Below, in pieces: positions 1 through 12,667 of a stretch of DNA of 64,000 nt (its first letter is position 1; each line of letters begins with the position of its first letter). Both the position numbers and the translations under genes were made by a program. The notes under the pieces are model-generated. The model saw nothing but the letters and a program-made list of their open reading frames with translations. It did no database searches and was not told where the DNA came from. This stretch comes from Lutraria lutraria. Lineage: Eukaryota; Mollusca; Bivalvia; Venerida; Mactridae. The stretch covers positions 41,571,137-41,635,136 of the forward strand of contig OZ026833.1 in assembly GCA_964023205.1 (NCBI GenBank), given 5' to 3'.

Positions 1-474
1 TAACAGGATCTAGCAAGAACAGTGTTTTTATTATCATTTCCAACAGAATCATGAGTTTTCATAATGTTACTGTAAATGATATGTATTCATATTTTACGTG
101 CTTGTACACTTAGGTCTACCAGGTAGATTCTTTTTTACATCTCTGTTTGAAAATTAAGTTATTCAGAATTTAGTTATTAATGGTATGCTTGAAACGTTTT
201 AATAATAAAAAAAACCCGACAAAGTCTAGACATTCTGATAAAAACCCTAAGTTGCTCTTTAGGATCTATAAATCTTTGATAACCGTATATTTTCGGAATA
301 ACATTCAAAAAACAAATGTAAATCTATGTGATTATGTACAAACAATTCATTTAGAAAACACCAATGATTGTGCATATGCTGGCAAAAAAAAGAACAGGTA
401 ATGATTAAAACAAAGCCATATTAAAAGTGGAAACGCGTTTATACTTAAAATCGAGGTAATTAAGTATTGCTTAC

Positions 475-3400
475 CATGTATTATTCCATAACAGATTGTC
501 ATTTGCATTACAGACGTTGTAAAGAAACATCCAATTAGGCCTAAACTAGCAAGCACTCCTCCGCCTATTCCACTAATTACTATTCCAAAGTTGTGGATAA
601 CGACTCCAGATAACAAGCCTGCAAATCAAATAAAACGTTCACGATGTAAGCGACCCAACTAGTGGTTTCAACTAACTTCTCATACTTAGACCAGAACTGT
701 ATTTCGTCATCACTCACATACTTAGTTCTGAACGTCTCAGCTTTTACAAGAGTTTTGTGTACCACATATAAGGTCAAAGAAGGTACACGTTTTAGAAATA
801 ATTTCTTTCTGTGCAATACTTTTGATAGAAAATATGCTGTTATGTACAAGAACATCAAAGAAAGGATTTATTGTATAGCGTACTGGTTTTGATATTTGAT
901 TATCTTCGTAAACCAAGTTACACATTTTAGTTTCGTTTATGCTATAAAAATGCGGTATGTATGACAGCAAATACTTAATAAGAGAAAACATGTTTTTGAG
1001 TATCTGCTTGAAGCGAAACAATCGGTGTCAAATGGTTTGGAATTACTTTTCAGACGTTCACAGATATATATGTGAACGGCAACTCTAAAAAATATGTGAA
1101 AGGATTATATTACTAGTATTAATTTAGCCTTGTAGAGTGGCTATTTCCAGTGCTTCATCAGAATGGAAATCCTGTCTCCTTTCCATTTCAGTTGGTATAC
1201 CGCCGTTATTCAGCAATATTTTAGTTAATTGAGTTCGTGGACAAGCTGAATAATTTCTAAATTTGACGTTGAAATATTCCAATATTTGCAATAGATAAAC
1301 TATATTTCAATTTTTGCTGGTAACTTTTTTCTTTTATCAATCCTAATAAAGTGTGTGTATAGTGGCTGCAACAAAAAATCAGTATTATCTGTTGCTAAGA
1401 CCTAATAACTAACATTCACAATGTAAAAAACGTTTAAATGTTACCGCTTTAATTTGACGTAATTGTCCATTAATGATGTCATTTCACTAATGTTTAGGTA
1501 TGTAAGTAGCGAATCACGTGACTTAATTATATTGCAATACTATGCTAAAATGACGTCTGAAGAAAAGATGAAAAAAAAACGGTAAAACACCAACGCAGAC
1601 TATACGAATAATGTCAGTAGCATTCACCATTCCCCATCGATGGGCAAACACATGTTTATTATCTTCTTATGCTGGGGATCATCCTGAGTCTCATAGTTCC
1701 ACACAGGCAGTCAATTACAGCCAAATATTATTCTACGGCAAGAATTTTCCTAACGTGTAACATCATAGAATTATGTTGATTGCGGATTTTAACACTTTAC
1801 CATTTAAGCATAGATACATGAAAGCTGAATATTTTAGGTAAAATATCGCACACTGTGCATTTCTTAATTATTGTTATACCCTTTTCATTAAGGTCATTTG
1901 TCGAGATTTTTCTAAGGAGCTTGCGCGGAAGCGACCGGATAATTAGTTAACGAGGCGGGATGTTATTTCACCAGGATATTGCGCAAGCCCATGCGTCCAG
2001 CGAGGTACAGACAATAATACAGATTCAGTTGAAAGCTGAGGCTCTTCAACATCCCAATATACACTGGACCTTACACCGTGTGATTTCTCCTTATTTCCAA
2101 GGTTGCAATATGGCCTCAAGGGATGGCGTTTCGACAATTTGGACATCTCAGACATACTTGTACTCCACCGCAAATACGTCACCGCTGGTGGTCAGTACTT
2201 TTAAAAAGAGTTAACGCCAATGAAGTAACGTTATTGTGAACTGCGGCAGGTCATCAGACATCGTTTTTGTTTTGTTTATATCATGACTATTTTTCATTTT
2301 GTCTGTATAAAATTATGCAATACAGTTCATATTTAAATGAAGCTTGCATGTAATAAATATCGGAAAGATCAGTTGCGGAATAGTTACTGCATGAATTATA
2401 TGCATTATCTACGAACTTTTGGACAGCCCCTCTTATACGGCGGACGATTTACCTTACCCGTTTGGAGTAGAAACGTCATTGTTGTCACATTTTCCACGAG
2501 AGTATGCCCTGTCGCAATTTGTATTCCCAACCGGATCGTCGGGTTACAAGTCCAGCCTATCATCTATTGGAGTACGACCCCGACCAAAATTACGTAAAAA
2601 ACGTAAAAAAAAAGATACAATAGGACCGTGTTAAGTCAAGTATTTTACAGCAACGATAAGTCTCTAAATATAATTTCGAATCTATGAAATACGGTAAGAT
2701 ATTTAAAAATTGAATACAATGTAGTATTTAAAGACAGTAAATAGAGACTGGATTTAATTTTTAATATTTGCTATGAAATGATATGTAATACGCGGGACCA
2801 TTATTATATTACATATGAAAATATATTTAGTTTAAACTCTTTTGTCAAGAGAAATTCGGTGGTACAAGTATACAAATCATCTTACAATACAAACGTTACT
2901 CGCGATTACCCTTATCAAATAAATCATTAGCAAATTCTCCACTGATTTAATTTAAACTGATTTATTTTGCATCGATTGCAGAGCAAGTTCTTACAACTGA
3001 TATTACCTACTCTCGATGACTGTTTCCGGGATTCTGACCAGTACTTGCGCCGAAATAAGTGGCTGAGAAGTTCCGTACAAATTCCGCCATTGACGGGATT
3101 CGAACCCGCAACCTCCGGGTTAAGAGTCCGACGCTCTACCCCTACACCACTTCTCCTCCTATTCTACACTGACTAGCCGGTCATTAAACAAATGCATGTA
3201 AATAGTTTACCTGTTCCAAAAGCAACGCCCATAGCTGTGGATTGGATAACAGCCGTCTCAGCACGTGACGTATTGAATGTAGACATGACATCAACAAATA
3301 TGGTTCCAATCGAGTAAAATAACCCTATGTGCATAAACATCACCAAAAAACAAGTGATGAATACCCAAAACTTGTGAAAGTCACAGTTGGTTACCCTGTG

Positions 3401-6400
3401 AATATATATTTTCAAAAGATTAATATTGATAGATACACGTAATACATCAAGTATCATTAACGTAACGGGCTTGGATGTCAGGTCAAATCAAGTTTCACCA
3501 ATTTATATATTTAAAAACTAAACCATAATTATACACTAAAATAAACCCACTGTATAAAGTGCATTGCAAGTGATTTGAAACAGATATTTCATTTGATTGG
3601 TCTTCTATAAACCAATATCGCACGTAATTTACAAATTTTTGAACAACAATTACCACTCTTTATATAGGAATATATTACAACAAATAGACTTAAATTTACC
3701 AGAAATGTATAATGCAGGGAATCGTGCCTCATTTTTTATAACGTCCTGCGTTCGTTAGATACTTGACTTTAGAGAAAGTTCGTACCCAGAACCCCGCTGT
3801 TTGTTACGTAATACGCCATAGATAAGAAATGAAAACAAGTATCAAAATTCTGACATTTTTTCAAGCTGAGCAATTAACAATTAAAGTGTCGGATCATTAT
3901 CGTCTCATGAAATTAACGAATTGGACGCACCCCATTCAATTTGATAGCCAATCAAAATCGCTAATGTTTACAGTTCAATAATTGAAACCACGCCCAGGTT
4001 TGATTTCTAGTAAGATATTTTATAACAATTTTTGTCATTACTGAATTGATAGTATCATATCATACCAATACAATGATCATTACGTTCGAGATGTTTGATG
4101 CTGATAAGAAAAAGTCGGTGAAGGGGTGCAGTATTTATCACAAAAAACACCATTTTTGAGCGTTCGGTTTGAATTTTGTTCTTTGGTATTAAAATATGAT
4201 ATTGATTTTAATTTTTGTAAATAACGTAATTATTTTACGTTATTTTAGCGATTTTAACCAATCCCGATACGTTAACGCGCGGACCTTTGTCAAACTAAAT
4301 TCTCAATGCAAAAAAACCCAACCTTAAACTATTTACATGAAACTGGAAAAAATGAATATTTACGATTATTTATATGCATTCGAGATGTAATTCTTGGTAA
4401 TGCGTAAATGTAAGTTTATTTGTGGTTAGAGTACATAATATTGATATGAAACAAAATGTATATATTTATAATATATTCACACCACAAACCGACTTATTTT
4501 ACTCCTAATGATTTAGTTTTTATAATGAATCACGATAAACAAAATCCTACATTCAACACCAACAACTTTGTTAAAAAAATCAGTCTGTAAATTAATTAAC
4601 ATTATCATTTTAAATCTGTAGTAAAGTGTCATTCAAGTGAACCAGAGTCATGGTATATTGGACAAGGTGGCATGTACATGCATGACATTATTACGAGAGT
4701 GAGTGATTATTATGTGAGTGGTTCGAACTCAGTTAATGGTACTTTATATACAATTATTTTTAATGATTTATTTATTGAAATATGTTTGTTCTTGTTACGT
4801 GTATGTATACACGCTGAATAGTACCTTTTGGTATTTCAAAAGAGAAAGAGGACAAAAGAAACGCATTTATTCTCTGATGCAATCCTCATTTTTTGTACTT
4901 CTTGAATACAGTTTGTTGCATGACATTGCTAATACAAAAAGTAATTTCAAATACTAAAGCACACTTATAATATATATACATATTATCGTTGTATCACATC
5001 GATGATGGATATTGTATTGCTGAAGCTAGGATTAAAAACAAATAAAGCTCCAGTTTTATAGTAAACACTGTGATTAAGATTACAATGTATGACTTCTGCG
5101 GAGATAAATAACATAAACGAGTTAAAGGGCAACGCAACCCTAATTATGAATTAATCTCATTTAAATAATTATTCATTATTATTCTGAAAAAATTAAATCA
5201 TTTGAGCGTTAAAATACGCACATTGAAGATATTTTACGAAAATATCGTAGAAACTTGGCTATCTGAAAGAGTACAGGGCGCTGCCATTTTACCCATTTAC
5301 AATCGATTAACATGTGTGTGTGACGTCGTATTTCACAAACATGGATATGGCGGATAAGCGGTAGCGAAAGAGAATGGTTGATTATTTTAGATATCGCCTT
5401 TAATTGTGAGGAATAAGCTTAGGAAATCACGCATTTGTATTTTAGAATCACAGCCAACATATTCTTCCACGTTATCCACCAAAACACAATTTTCACAGCC
5501 ACAAAATTCTTCAATAGAACCAAAGCTTAATTTTCCATTCGACACTTTGTAAATCCATTTCTATAGTGACATAAACTATTAATACTAAAATTATTTTTAT
5601 ATTTATGAATTGCGTGAAAAATACTGACGTGAAAACTTAATTATAGCAGGGATGTAGTATAACATCCCTGATTAAAGTAATGTTTCATTTATAAGAATAA
5701 GATCAAACACTACGAAGTACGACAAACATTATAATTGGTTGTATTTTCTTACACCATTTCCATCGTAAATCTATCTATATACAAACTTGTAAAAGTTAAT
5801 TTACAGATTAAAATATCACTGAAGATTATTATAATTATCACATCTATACAAAGTGGTGTGCAAACGCACAGTTATATTGTTTGTTGAGTTGGGAGTTAAA
5901 CAGTATTGCACATTTAATTGTGGGGTAATATATATAGCATCATTGGTGTGATTTGCGGGAAAGCACGGAAAATCTGGAAATTGGCCATTATTTTCGGAAA
6001 AGTAGAATATGATATACGTAAATGCTTAATAATCATATAACAATCATAAAAGCCAAAATCATGTGTAGTTACTTTTTAAACGTTTGCTTAAATTACCTTT
6101 CAGACTGTCAATCCATAATCACTACACATTTATTTTCCACCTCAATACGTTCACTTTAAAAATCAATATCTCCCACACTGATGAAAATTACGTCACAAGA
6201 CAACAAAACCAGACATAATATTGCATCATAGACATCTAACACTTCTGTTGAAAAATAATGTTCTAATTGATCAATCAATGAAAAGTCGCTAATCAATTGA
6301 TCACGCGACCACACATGGTTTTGCCATATTACACAAGATTCAAGATTCTTTATTTGTAACGTAAACATATATACATGTTTCTGGTTACATGATCCAATGA

Positions 6401-9400
6401 ATTATATATACAAATAACAATAGCAAAACATTTATAAGTTATACAAGTATATATATACAATTTACATGTGATGCAATTCAAACACGAAATTAGTTTACAT
6501 AAGATATACTGCAAATTCAAGATATCTTATTATGAGGAAGGACTAAAATTAACAGGTGGCAGTTACATTAATTAACATTATTAATAATATTTTTTCTAAT
6601 AACAAATGCTTCATATACAAACTTACATAGTCTATACAAAATACCAAAATTTTCATTTCTCATTAACTCAATAAATTTTTCTACATTTGGTTTATCATAA
6701 AAGTATTTCTTTATATATTTTTTACGAATCACATTGTAAGCTGGACAAATACATATAAAATGAAACTCATCTTCTAGATCTCTACTATTACATATTAAAC
6801 AATATCTCTGATTTTGATCAATTCTGTTATTTCCATAACGTCCAGTTTCAATTCTCAGATCATGCGCTGATAGTCTTAATTGTGAAAAAGTTTTACGAAA
6901 TTTACAGGGAATTCTATCTAGATAGTATTCAAAAGAAAACGTTGTTTTAAAAAATTTATACAAACGCATATTAGAACTATCGTCTATATGTACATGCCAG
7001 GATTGCAAAAAAATATCTATCAGTCTCTGTTTAAACAATGAAACAAACAATTTAACATCAACATATTCAGGATGAGACCAAATTTCCGAAAACCCATGAC
7101 TATCTAATAAAAATTTAATTTGGTATAACCAGTTACGTTTGCCTTCTATGAAGTCATCAAATAGTGATTTGTATAAATGGTGTACAATAATATTTTCACA
7201 TGTCTGTCGGTGTTTCTTTTTGAAGTCAGCTGTCTCCACATATCATTGTCCAGTGCATATTTCGGTGTCATAAAACTTGCTGAGACAGGGTGATGTGTAA
7301 TTTACCGCTCATCTGATTGTTAATTGAAGTTTCATGTGAAATTGGAGTAATAGTAGCAAATTGGGACCTTGGTTATTGTTTTAGGTACGTGACGTAGACT
7401 AAATAAACAAGTAGTGTCATGCAGTTGTCCATGATTTGAAAGAATTATTAAATCATTATAATATATTTTACATTATCAGTAAAACGATTTAAGGATTACA
7501 TATAAAACTCGTACTTAGTTTTATTTTGATCTCATGAAATGTTTCTGTTTATTATTAATTTTCCATTATGAAATATCACTAAGGCCACACCAATTTAATA
7601 ACTTGTTCATCGGATTTTTTTTCTGAAAAGAGCAAGCGAGCGAGCGAAATATTTTTATTAATATTATTTTTTACTTTTCCAATTTGACCGAGCGAGCGAG
7701 CGAGCGAAAAAATAATTTTAATATTTTTTTTATTTTCCTTCTTTCAAAACAAGCGAAAAAAAAGCTTTTCTATTTCAAACAAGCATGTGATCAAGCAAAT
7801 ATAGAATCTGTATTTTTATTAGTTTCAATAACCCTTAGGTTTACCAGTGAAAACACTTTTAATGTCTTTATTCTATTCTTTTTTATATGAAAATTGATAA
7901 ATCACCCATAAAGAAACACACAAAAAATAGATTAAACTTACAGAACAATACCATGTATACCATATTCTTGTTACAATTACTAAGATAAAACGACATAATA
8001 TTGTATACTGGATCTATCACTGGAATGACACTGTACACAACTTGGACACAATATTATAACTGTTTAATTTTGGAGACATGTTTTAAAAGAATTTACCCTT
8101 ATTCCTATATAAACTAGAACCATGAGTGAAGGATAGACCCACACCAAATATTCTAAGATATCTTCAGTATACTGGTATACTTAAATCGATAGAAATAACA
8201 ATAATCTGTGTGAATGTGCCATAAAATTCTGTGTCAAAAGTCACATTTTTAATATTGAACTTAAAATTTTACTTTGCATGTTAATTTGACTACTGATAAC
8301 CGATGTCAACGTACTTTAGCCACTCCGTGTACAACTACCGTCTGAACAGTGCTATTCTAAATCGTTCTTTACAATGGGTATCATGGGCTAACGAAAGTTG
8401 GTTTAAGTTTAACTTGTCAACGTTTCTGTGACGTGTCATGTAAACTCAGATTATTTGAAAAGCGAATTTTCGAGAATAGGCGATTTTTACCATGACACCG
8501 GCAGTTATTCACCATTGCACCAGTTTCGTTTTCCAAACGGGTTTTAATGTGTGATTTTTCCACACACAACAAATTAAATATTCAGTTTCTGAAGGCTGGG
8601 CAAAATCGAAAGAGTCTCGTCGTCACAAACAGTTGAACTAGGCCACGAGCGCTACCATCTTGGGAACTAACGTCACCCGTATTCCTATTCATCGCTACTC
8701 ATAATTTCTATGGTCTTATCTACGATAATTTACGTGTTTCTGATTGTCTATGATATCGCGTGCAATTAACATTCTTAGGTTTAAACATTCGGAATTACCG
8801 AATAAATTCATTTAAAAAATCAGCTACGATATTATACTATCTCGGTATCGTAAAGAGAGCCGCATATATAATGGAGCAACACCGCAGAATATAATTTTGT
8901 AGTGATAAAATCCGGGACACCGTACCGTTCCGGATTTTTTTAAAGATGTCGGCACGAGCAAGCGGTCGGAAGCAAAAAACAAAAAATAATATTATTTTTC
9001 TAATTTTGATAAAAAGCGAGCGGCAAATCCGATGAACAAGTTATCAAATTGGTGTGGCCTAACAATCGTATTTTCATCTTTTCTTCTTTATTATACAGAC
9101 AAAATAACTGTACCATAATTATTTGTTCAAACATCATAATATATAATGCGTTCATGCACATTTAAACAATCAATAATTATTACGTCGGTATGACATAAAA
9201 AAATTGATAATTTTCGAAATTAACTGAAGTTTGTCACACCACCAATCACATCCTTTTTGTATAAATTTAAAACAATTAGCAATGTTAAATTGTTTGTACC
9301 GAACGGCTAGTAACCATTAATTTGGATAAGTGTAAAAGAATATTGTCATTTATAATACAATATACCATACAATATCTTTAATTTAAGGCCGTATCTTTTA

Positions 9401-11492
9401 TAATAGTGCTCGCAGAACGGGTGTACTGGCTTTTACACTTTGTAATATAAGACGTCACGGCATGTGACTATTCTTCCAAAATGGCGGTGCCCTAGGAGAT
9501 TCGCTCAATCACTAAATAACAATATTAAATCACCAATATTTTTGTTAAATGGTGGATTTTAAAAAAAAATTGCAGGAATCATCATAACTTTAATATTTCT
9601 ACACGACTAAGTGCCTGAAAAGTTAACATTGCGTTGCCCTTTAAGTCAACATCCTTTAATTCACGCATGTCATACATGTACACTCATGACAAAATGACGA
9701 GACAAACGTGAATATTGTCCAATATCAGAATATCTGTGCAGACAACGAGTTAATCTATTTATCTTATTTTATTTTATCTATTTAATGTAGCTAAGTGTAG
9801 TAATTACGATCTTTGATAATGTATCGTTTAAATGTTAAATAACTTTGTTGCCCTCTTAAAGCACTACAATTCATACACGTTAATGATATACTTAGGTTGT
9901 CATTATATAGATTCACATTAAAGTTTTTTTACTGAGGCTATTCTTACAAAATGTGAGTTTGTAATAAAGCGGTCGAAACTCTTTATTTATTTAGGTTTTA
10001 CGTCTTTTTTTCAACAATTCTTCTGGCCAATTGATCTAGCTAGTTTTCCTGGACTGAATTCTAATTAGTACTAAATTAACCACCTTCACGAAACCGACAT
10101 CCTCAGCACATGTGGTGGAAAATCAACATTTCTTTGGTCAGATTTTCATGGAATGGCATTGATCTGCCGCGACCGGGAGTCGAATCCGGATCGCCGGGTT
10201 ACAAATCTAACTCACTAACCACTGGACTACGATAAACAGTGGGAAGTTAGGTATTAAATCAACATTGTATGATTGAAATGAATAAAAAAATGAAATAAAG
10301 TACTAAAAAGTCTTTTAAAGTCTCGAAATTGCTCTTTGTCCGAGGATGACCCAATTCATTTCCTTTACTAATTACACCCGACAACAATATTATAACTTAT
10401 TTTGATGATAAAATTATTGATTATGTAAATACTCTTAGGTCTCGAGAACCTAAACACCTAGTTCACAAAAATAAATTTAATTTAGTTACTAATATTCTAG
10501 ATAACGAATGTAATGGGAAATGTGTTGTTTCAGTTTATTTGGTAAGTTGGACGCGTTCACACACTTAAATTTACTTTCCTTTAGCATTATTATTATTTCT
10601 CTGTGAATAATTATTGGTGGAATCGGCTCACCCATGAAATCAATCACACGAATTTAAATGCAGAGATAAAGCTAAGTTTTTCAAAAAACAAAATCTACGA
10701 ATTTATGTCCCCACGAAATTGCCATTTTAGTAAAAACCACGAAAAAAGATGAAAATACAGTTTACCTTAGATATAAATCTAGTTTTATAAACACATAAAT
10801 ATTTTACTCATTTGCATTTGGTCGTTTGTGTGTGTTTTATTTTTAGGGGGTCTTATGTTTGAAGTTAAATGTAAATATATTTAATTTATACATAAAGCAA
10901 AGTTTTAAAGTTTTATAAAACTCGCTGTTTTAGTTAAGATACGTATATCTATGAGATGTGAGATGATATATTATTTAATCATGTTATTGCTAAACAAGAA
11001 CTTATTCACAAGCTTGCTCGTTTAATGAATATCAATCATCGTAACGGACCAATGGAATACGACATGCTTTTTTACATTAAACAGAAACGTGTCGCGGTAA
11101 ACGACGAAGTGGTTGATATTGTAAATACTGGACACAGTCGCTGCTAGGGTTCGTTATTGACATTCACGATGTTTTGATAAAGTTCATGTGTGATTGTTGA
11201 ACATATTGATAAAACGGAAGTCTTAACCTCGGTGCAGCGGAAACAAAATAAATCAGTACAGACCTGCGAAAAACGAAATTCAGGTATCTGACGAGTACCT
11301 TTTTGAATTAATATTGGACTCGTGAGATCATATCATCACATTACAGATCAGGACACCCACGATTAAGTTTCATGGCATGGACATATGCGACAATGTAGCA
11401 AAATTGTACAAAGATAAAACAGCATATTAAAGTATGAAGGTCAAGTGTTACGAGCAGTAAATACATATATATTTAAAATCAACTTACCTCAT
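475..11492 (-). CDS. SLC16-like (MCT-like) transporter, copy 1, 3' part outside window
   Basis: Three coding exons are visible on the minus strand: 11488-11492 (ATGAG), 3211-3395 (185 nt) and 475-618 (144 nt). The remaining exons should lie left of base 1. All junctions are GT-AG: the donor after 3211 reads ACAG|GTAAAC, the acceptors before 3395 and 618 read cacag and tgcag, and the donor after 475 is CATG|GTAAGC. The 185-nt exon encodes the first TM region with SRAETAVIQSTAMGV, which matches the SRAETAWIGS segment after TM1 of SLC16 proteins. The 144-nt exon gives the TM2-TM3 region, GLLSGVVIHNFGIVISGIGG. The family carries monocarboxylates or related small solutes across membranes; the substrate here is unknown. 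Intron 1 is 8.1 kb and full of transposons, against 0.8-1.6 kb in the other copies. The start choice rests on the tiny exon being conserved in all five copies. Confidence 0.85.
1188..2600 (-). mobile_element. tRNA-headed SINE in intron 2 of copy 1, split by a mariner-bearing insert
   Basis: The stretch 2400-2600 matches the tRNA-related half of the SINE at 25830-26100 (a CGACGATCC/TTGTAACC-type head read on the minus strand). The stretch 1188-1250 matches the other half (ACCGCCGTTATTCAGCAATA). About 1.15 kb between them is absent from the copy-3 SINE. The sequence on the exon-2 side of the SINE is also shared with copies 3 and 5, so the SINE was there before those genes duplicated. Confidence 0.6.
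1955..2290 (+). pseudogene. mariner transposase fragment
   Basis: The plus strand encodes MLFHQDIAQAHASSEVQ, the mariner HxDNAxxH region around the second catalytic acid. After a frameshift it encodes YTLDLTPCDFSLFPRLQYG, the YSPDLAPCDxxLFP region around the third acid, then GWRFDNLDI. Only the C-terminal third remains, with a frame break and altered catalytic-site context, so it is dead. No clear TIRs were found. It lies in intron 2 of copy 1, opposite to the gene. Confidence 0.8.
3005..3170 (-). mobile_element. tRNA-Lys-like SINE
   Basis: On the minus strand there is a D-arm/A-box-like GTGTAGGGGTAGAGCG, an anticodon loop CTCTTAA (CTT, lysine) and a B-box-like GGGTTCGAATCCCG. The acceptor-stem halves do not pair (a 3' TCAATGG is not matched at the 5' side) and a non-tRNA body follows to about 3005. 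This is a SINE head rather than a tRNA gene. It ends about 40 bp from exon 2 of copy 1. Confidence 0.65.
3590..3840 (-). repeat. Dispersed repeat, inverted partner of 33845-34080
   Basis: The reverse complement of this stretch matches 33845-34080 with indels. It includes CAGCGGGGTTCTGGGTACG and CGTGCGATATTGGTTTATA-type words. No ORF or terminal repeats are seen, so its class is unknown. Confidence 0.6.
3875..4080. repeat. Dispersed repeat, inverted partner of 55070-55262
   Basis: The two stretches match as reverse complements over about 190 bp, sharing words such as GTGTCGGATCATTATCGTCT (here) against its diverged complement, and TCTAGTAAGATATTT. No coding capacity. Probably an old transposon end. 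Confidence 0.55.
6331..7239 (-). mobile_element. Non-LTR retrotransposon 3' fragment
   Basis: A 223-codon minus-strand ORF (6568-7239) has the cysteine-histidine motif RYCLICNSRDLEDEFHFIC followed by CPAY, typical of the region after the reverse transcriptase in many animal LINEs. The RT itself is missing, so the copy is 5'-truncated. The 3' end (about 6331-6365, minus strand) has AATAAA followed by repeated GAATCTT, a common kind of LINE tail. It was inserted into the TTAA-flanked element, since the related copy at 55.6-58.5 kb lacks it. Confidence 0.8.
7583..9059. mobile_element. PIF/Harbinger-like non-autonomous DNA transposon
   Basis: Terminal inverted repeats of about 35 bp begin GGCCACACCAATTTAATAAC (left), with one mismatch on the right. 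They are flanked by a 3-bp TAA duplication (7580-7582 and 9060-9062). The related sequence at about 58376 has the uninterrupted site CATCACTAACAATCG. A 3-bp TWA duplication is the hallmark of PIF/Harbinger. The subterminal region continues as imperfect inverted repeats rich in tandem GAGC. The 1477-bp body has no long ORF. Confidence 0.85.
9645..10024. other. Intron 1 of copy 1, unassigned
   Basis: AT-rich intron sequence between the TTAA-flanked element and a SINE. I see no ORF, RNA gene or terminal repeat in it. Confidence 0.5.
10025..10245 (-). mobile_element. tRNA-headed SINE in intron 1 of copy 1
   Basis: On the minus strand, GTAGTCCAGTGGTTAGTGAG (A-box-like), TTTGTAA (anticodon-loop-like) and GGATTCGACTCCCGG (B-box-like) form a degenerate tRNA head. 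The body shares CTAGTTTTCCTGGACTG with the SINE at 25830-26100, so both belong to one family. Confidence 0.65.
10246..11487 (-). other. Intron 1 of copy 1, part shared with other paralogues
   Basis: Most is AT-rich and unremarkable. The stretches at 11090-11150 (GTAAATACTGGACACAGTCG) and about 11315-11400 recur in intron 1 of copy 2 (about 16965-17015), copy 3 (27745-27800 and 27955-28115) and copy 5 (60685-60750). This is expected if each duplication included the promoter-proximal intron. Whether they are regulatory cannot be told. Confidence 0.5.
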
Positions 11493-11967
11493 TTTAAGTT
11501 TTGTTTTGTGTTATCAGGTTATTACAGGTCATATCAATATGATGCTTTGCAATGCATATTAACAGTTTAAATATGATGAAATATTCACGAGTGAGTGATC
11601 ACGTTAGATAGGACAAAAAATGCAATAATGCGTAACGTATCATACTTAAATAAAGGAACATGCTCATAGCTTGTCGTGTTTATAAAACCCACCGTTCTGT
11701 AAAATAATTATCTATGTCGCATCGGGTTTCAATCATTTTCTTAATAGAAAATCCGTGTTTTATACACTAGCTCTATAAGCTAGGGTTACATTTCAAAAAT
11801 ACTTTTTCCGTTTTACAGTAACTCGATATAAGCCTCTCTTAAATATTTACAGTGGGGTTGTTGCCACGATTGGAATACTTCCCTTTATTCAAATCATGCC
11901 ATTTACTTATTTGTATGTTGTTCAACGGCCCATTCGACAGCTATGGTCATTCCAGAGCCCCCTCCCC

Positions 11968-11968
<1 letters not shown>

Positions 11969-12019
<51 letters not shown>
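11969..12019. repeat. (AG)n microsatellite
   Basis: About 25 AG dinucleotide units with one AAAG interruption. A matching tract lies in the equivalent place downstream of copy 3 (21580-21639). Confidence 0.95.
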
Positions 12020-12129
12020 CAGGAGATAAGATACAGAAGAAAGTTCTGGACATTTATATCCCGACTCTTTTCGGGGTTTTAAGATTTACTTCTAAAAAGT
12101 TTGCTTCTCCATAGCGACTAGATATACAC

Positions 12130-12250
12130 TGACGGCACCAAATGTGATAGGAGGTGGAACACACTGTACCCGATGCGTGACCTGAACCCGTGACCTCCTG
12201 CTTGCAAGTGAGATGCTTTACGAACTGAGCTAATCGTATACCATACTGCT
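12130..12250 (-). mobile_element. tRNA-Ala-like SINE downstream of copy 2
   Basis: The minus strand reads TTAGCTCAGTTCGTAAAGCA (A-box region), a CTTGCAA anticodon loop (TGC) and CACGGGTTCAGGTC (B-box region), then a body with TACAGTGTGTTCCACCTCCT. Related copies lie downstream of copies 3, 4 and 5. The flank between the SINE and the gene (about 12250-12470) is also shared with copy 5 (about 50355-50600). Confidence 0.7.
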
Positions 12251-12667
12251 TCAAGTGAATCCCAAAACGCTATCCAAACGATCAACCTATTGCCCCAAGT
12301 TTAACATATCAGTACACATCGTTTGAAATCAAAGTTCAGAAAATACTCATGACAGTAGATCTTTATGCTGGAGGTTTCTGGTTGTGAACATAAAATGGAA
12401 ACAATTTTTTTCGGCGGCTGTCGAAAGCTTAGTACTTTGGTCCCCATTAAAATTCAGCGAGTGACGACTGAATGGAGTTGAACAAAGTTCAAGTTACGAA
12501 AACGTTTATAAGTGATTATAAGTGATAAAATGAATGCGTTTAAACAGAAAAGCACAAGTTAATTTCTGTTCAACAAGATTTATGTTTCATAACACAGCGT
12601 ATATTACGATAATATACTTATACGACGTAAAAGTTTTAAAAAATCACCATCAGTGTGAATATGGAAT

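Larger units (their letters stand above)
5122..9644. mobile_element. TTAA-flanked TIR element (4.5 kb with nested insertions)
   Basis: TTAA at 5122-5125 and again at 9641-9644 flank a perfect 12-bp inverted repeat, AGGGCAACGCAA. A related, damaged copy lies at 55558-58480 in a different intron of a different paralogue. The shared sequence therefore spread by transposition rather than with the gene. TTAA duplications are typical of piggyBac-type elements, but the TIR is not canonical and no transposase is visible. Two later insertions are inside: a LINE fragment (about 5940-7335) and a PIF/Harbinger-like element (7583-9059). Confidence 0.75.

Noticed and set aside
3088..3165. tRNA-Lys(CTT) gene on the minus strand
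   Set aside because: A-box, anticodon loop and B-box are present but the acceptor stem does not pair and a SINE body follows, so it is a SINE head.
12140..12245. tRNA-Ala(TGC) gene downstream of copy 2
   Set aside because: The same degenerate head with a shared non-tRNA body recurs at several sites; it is a SINE family.
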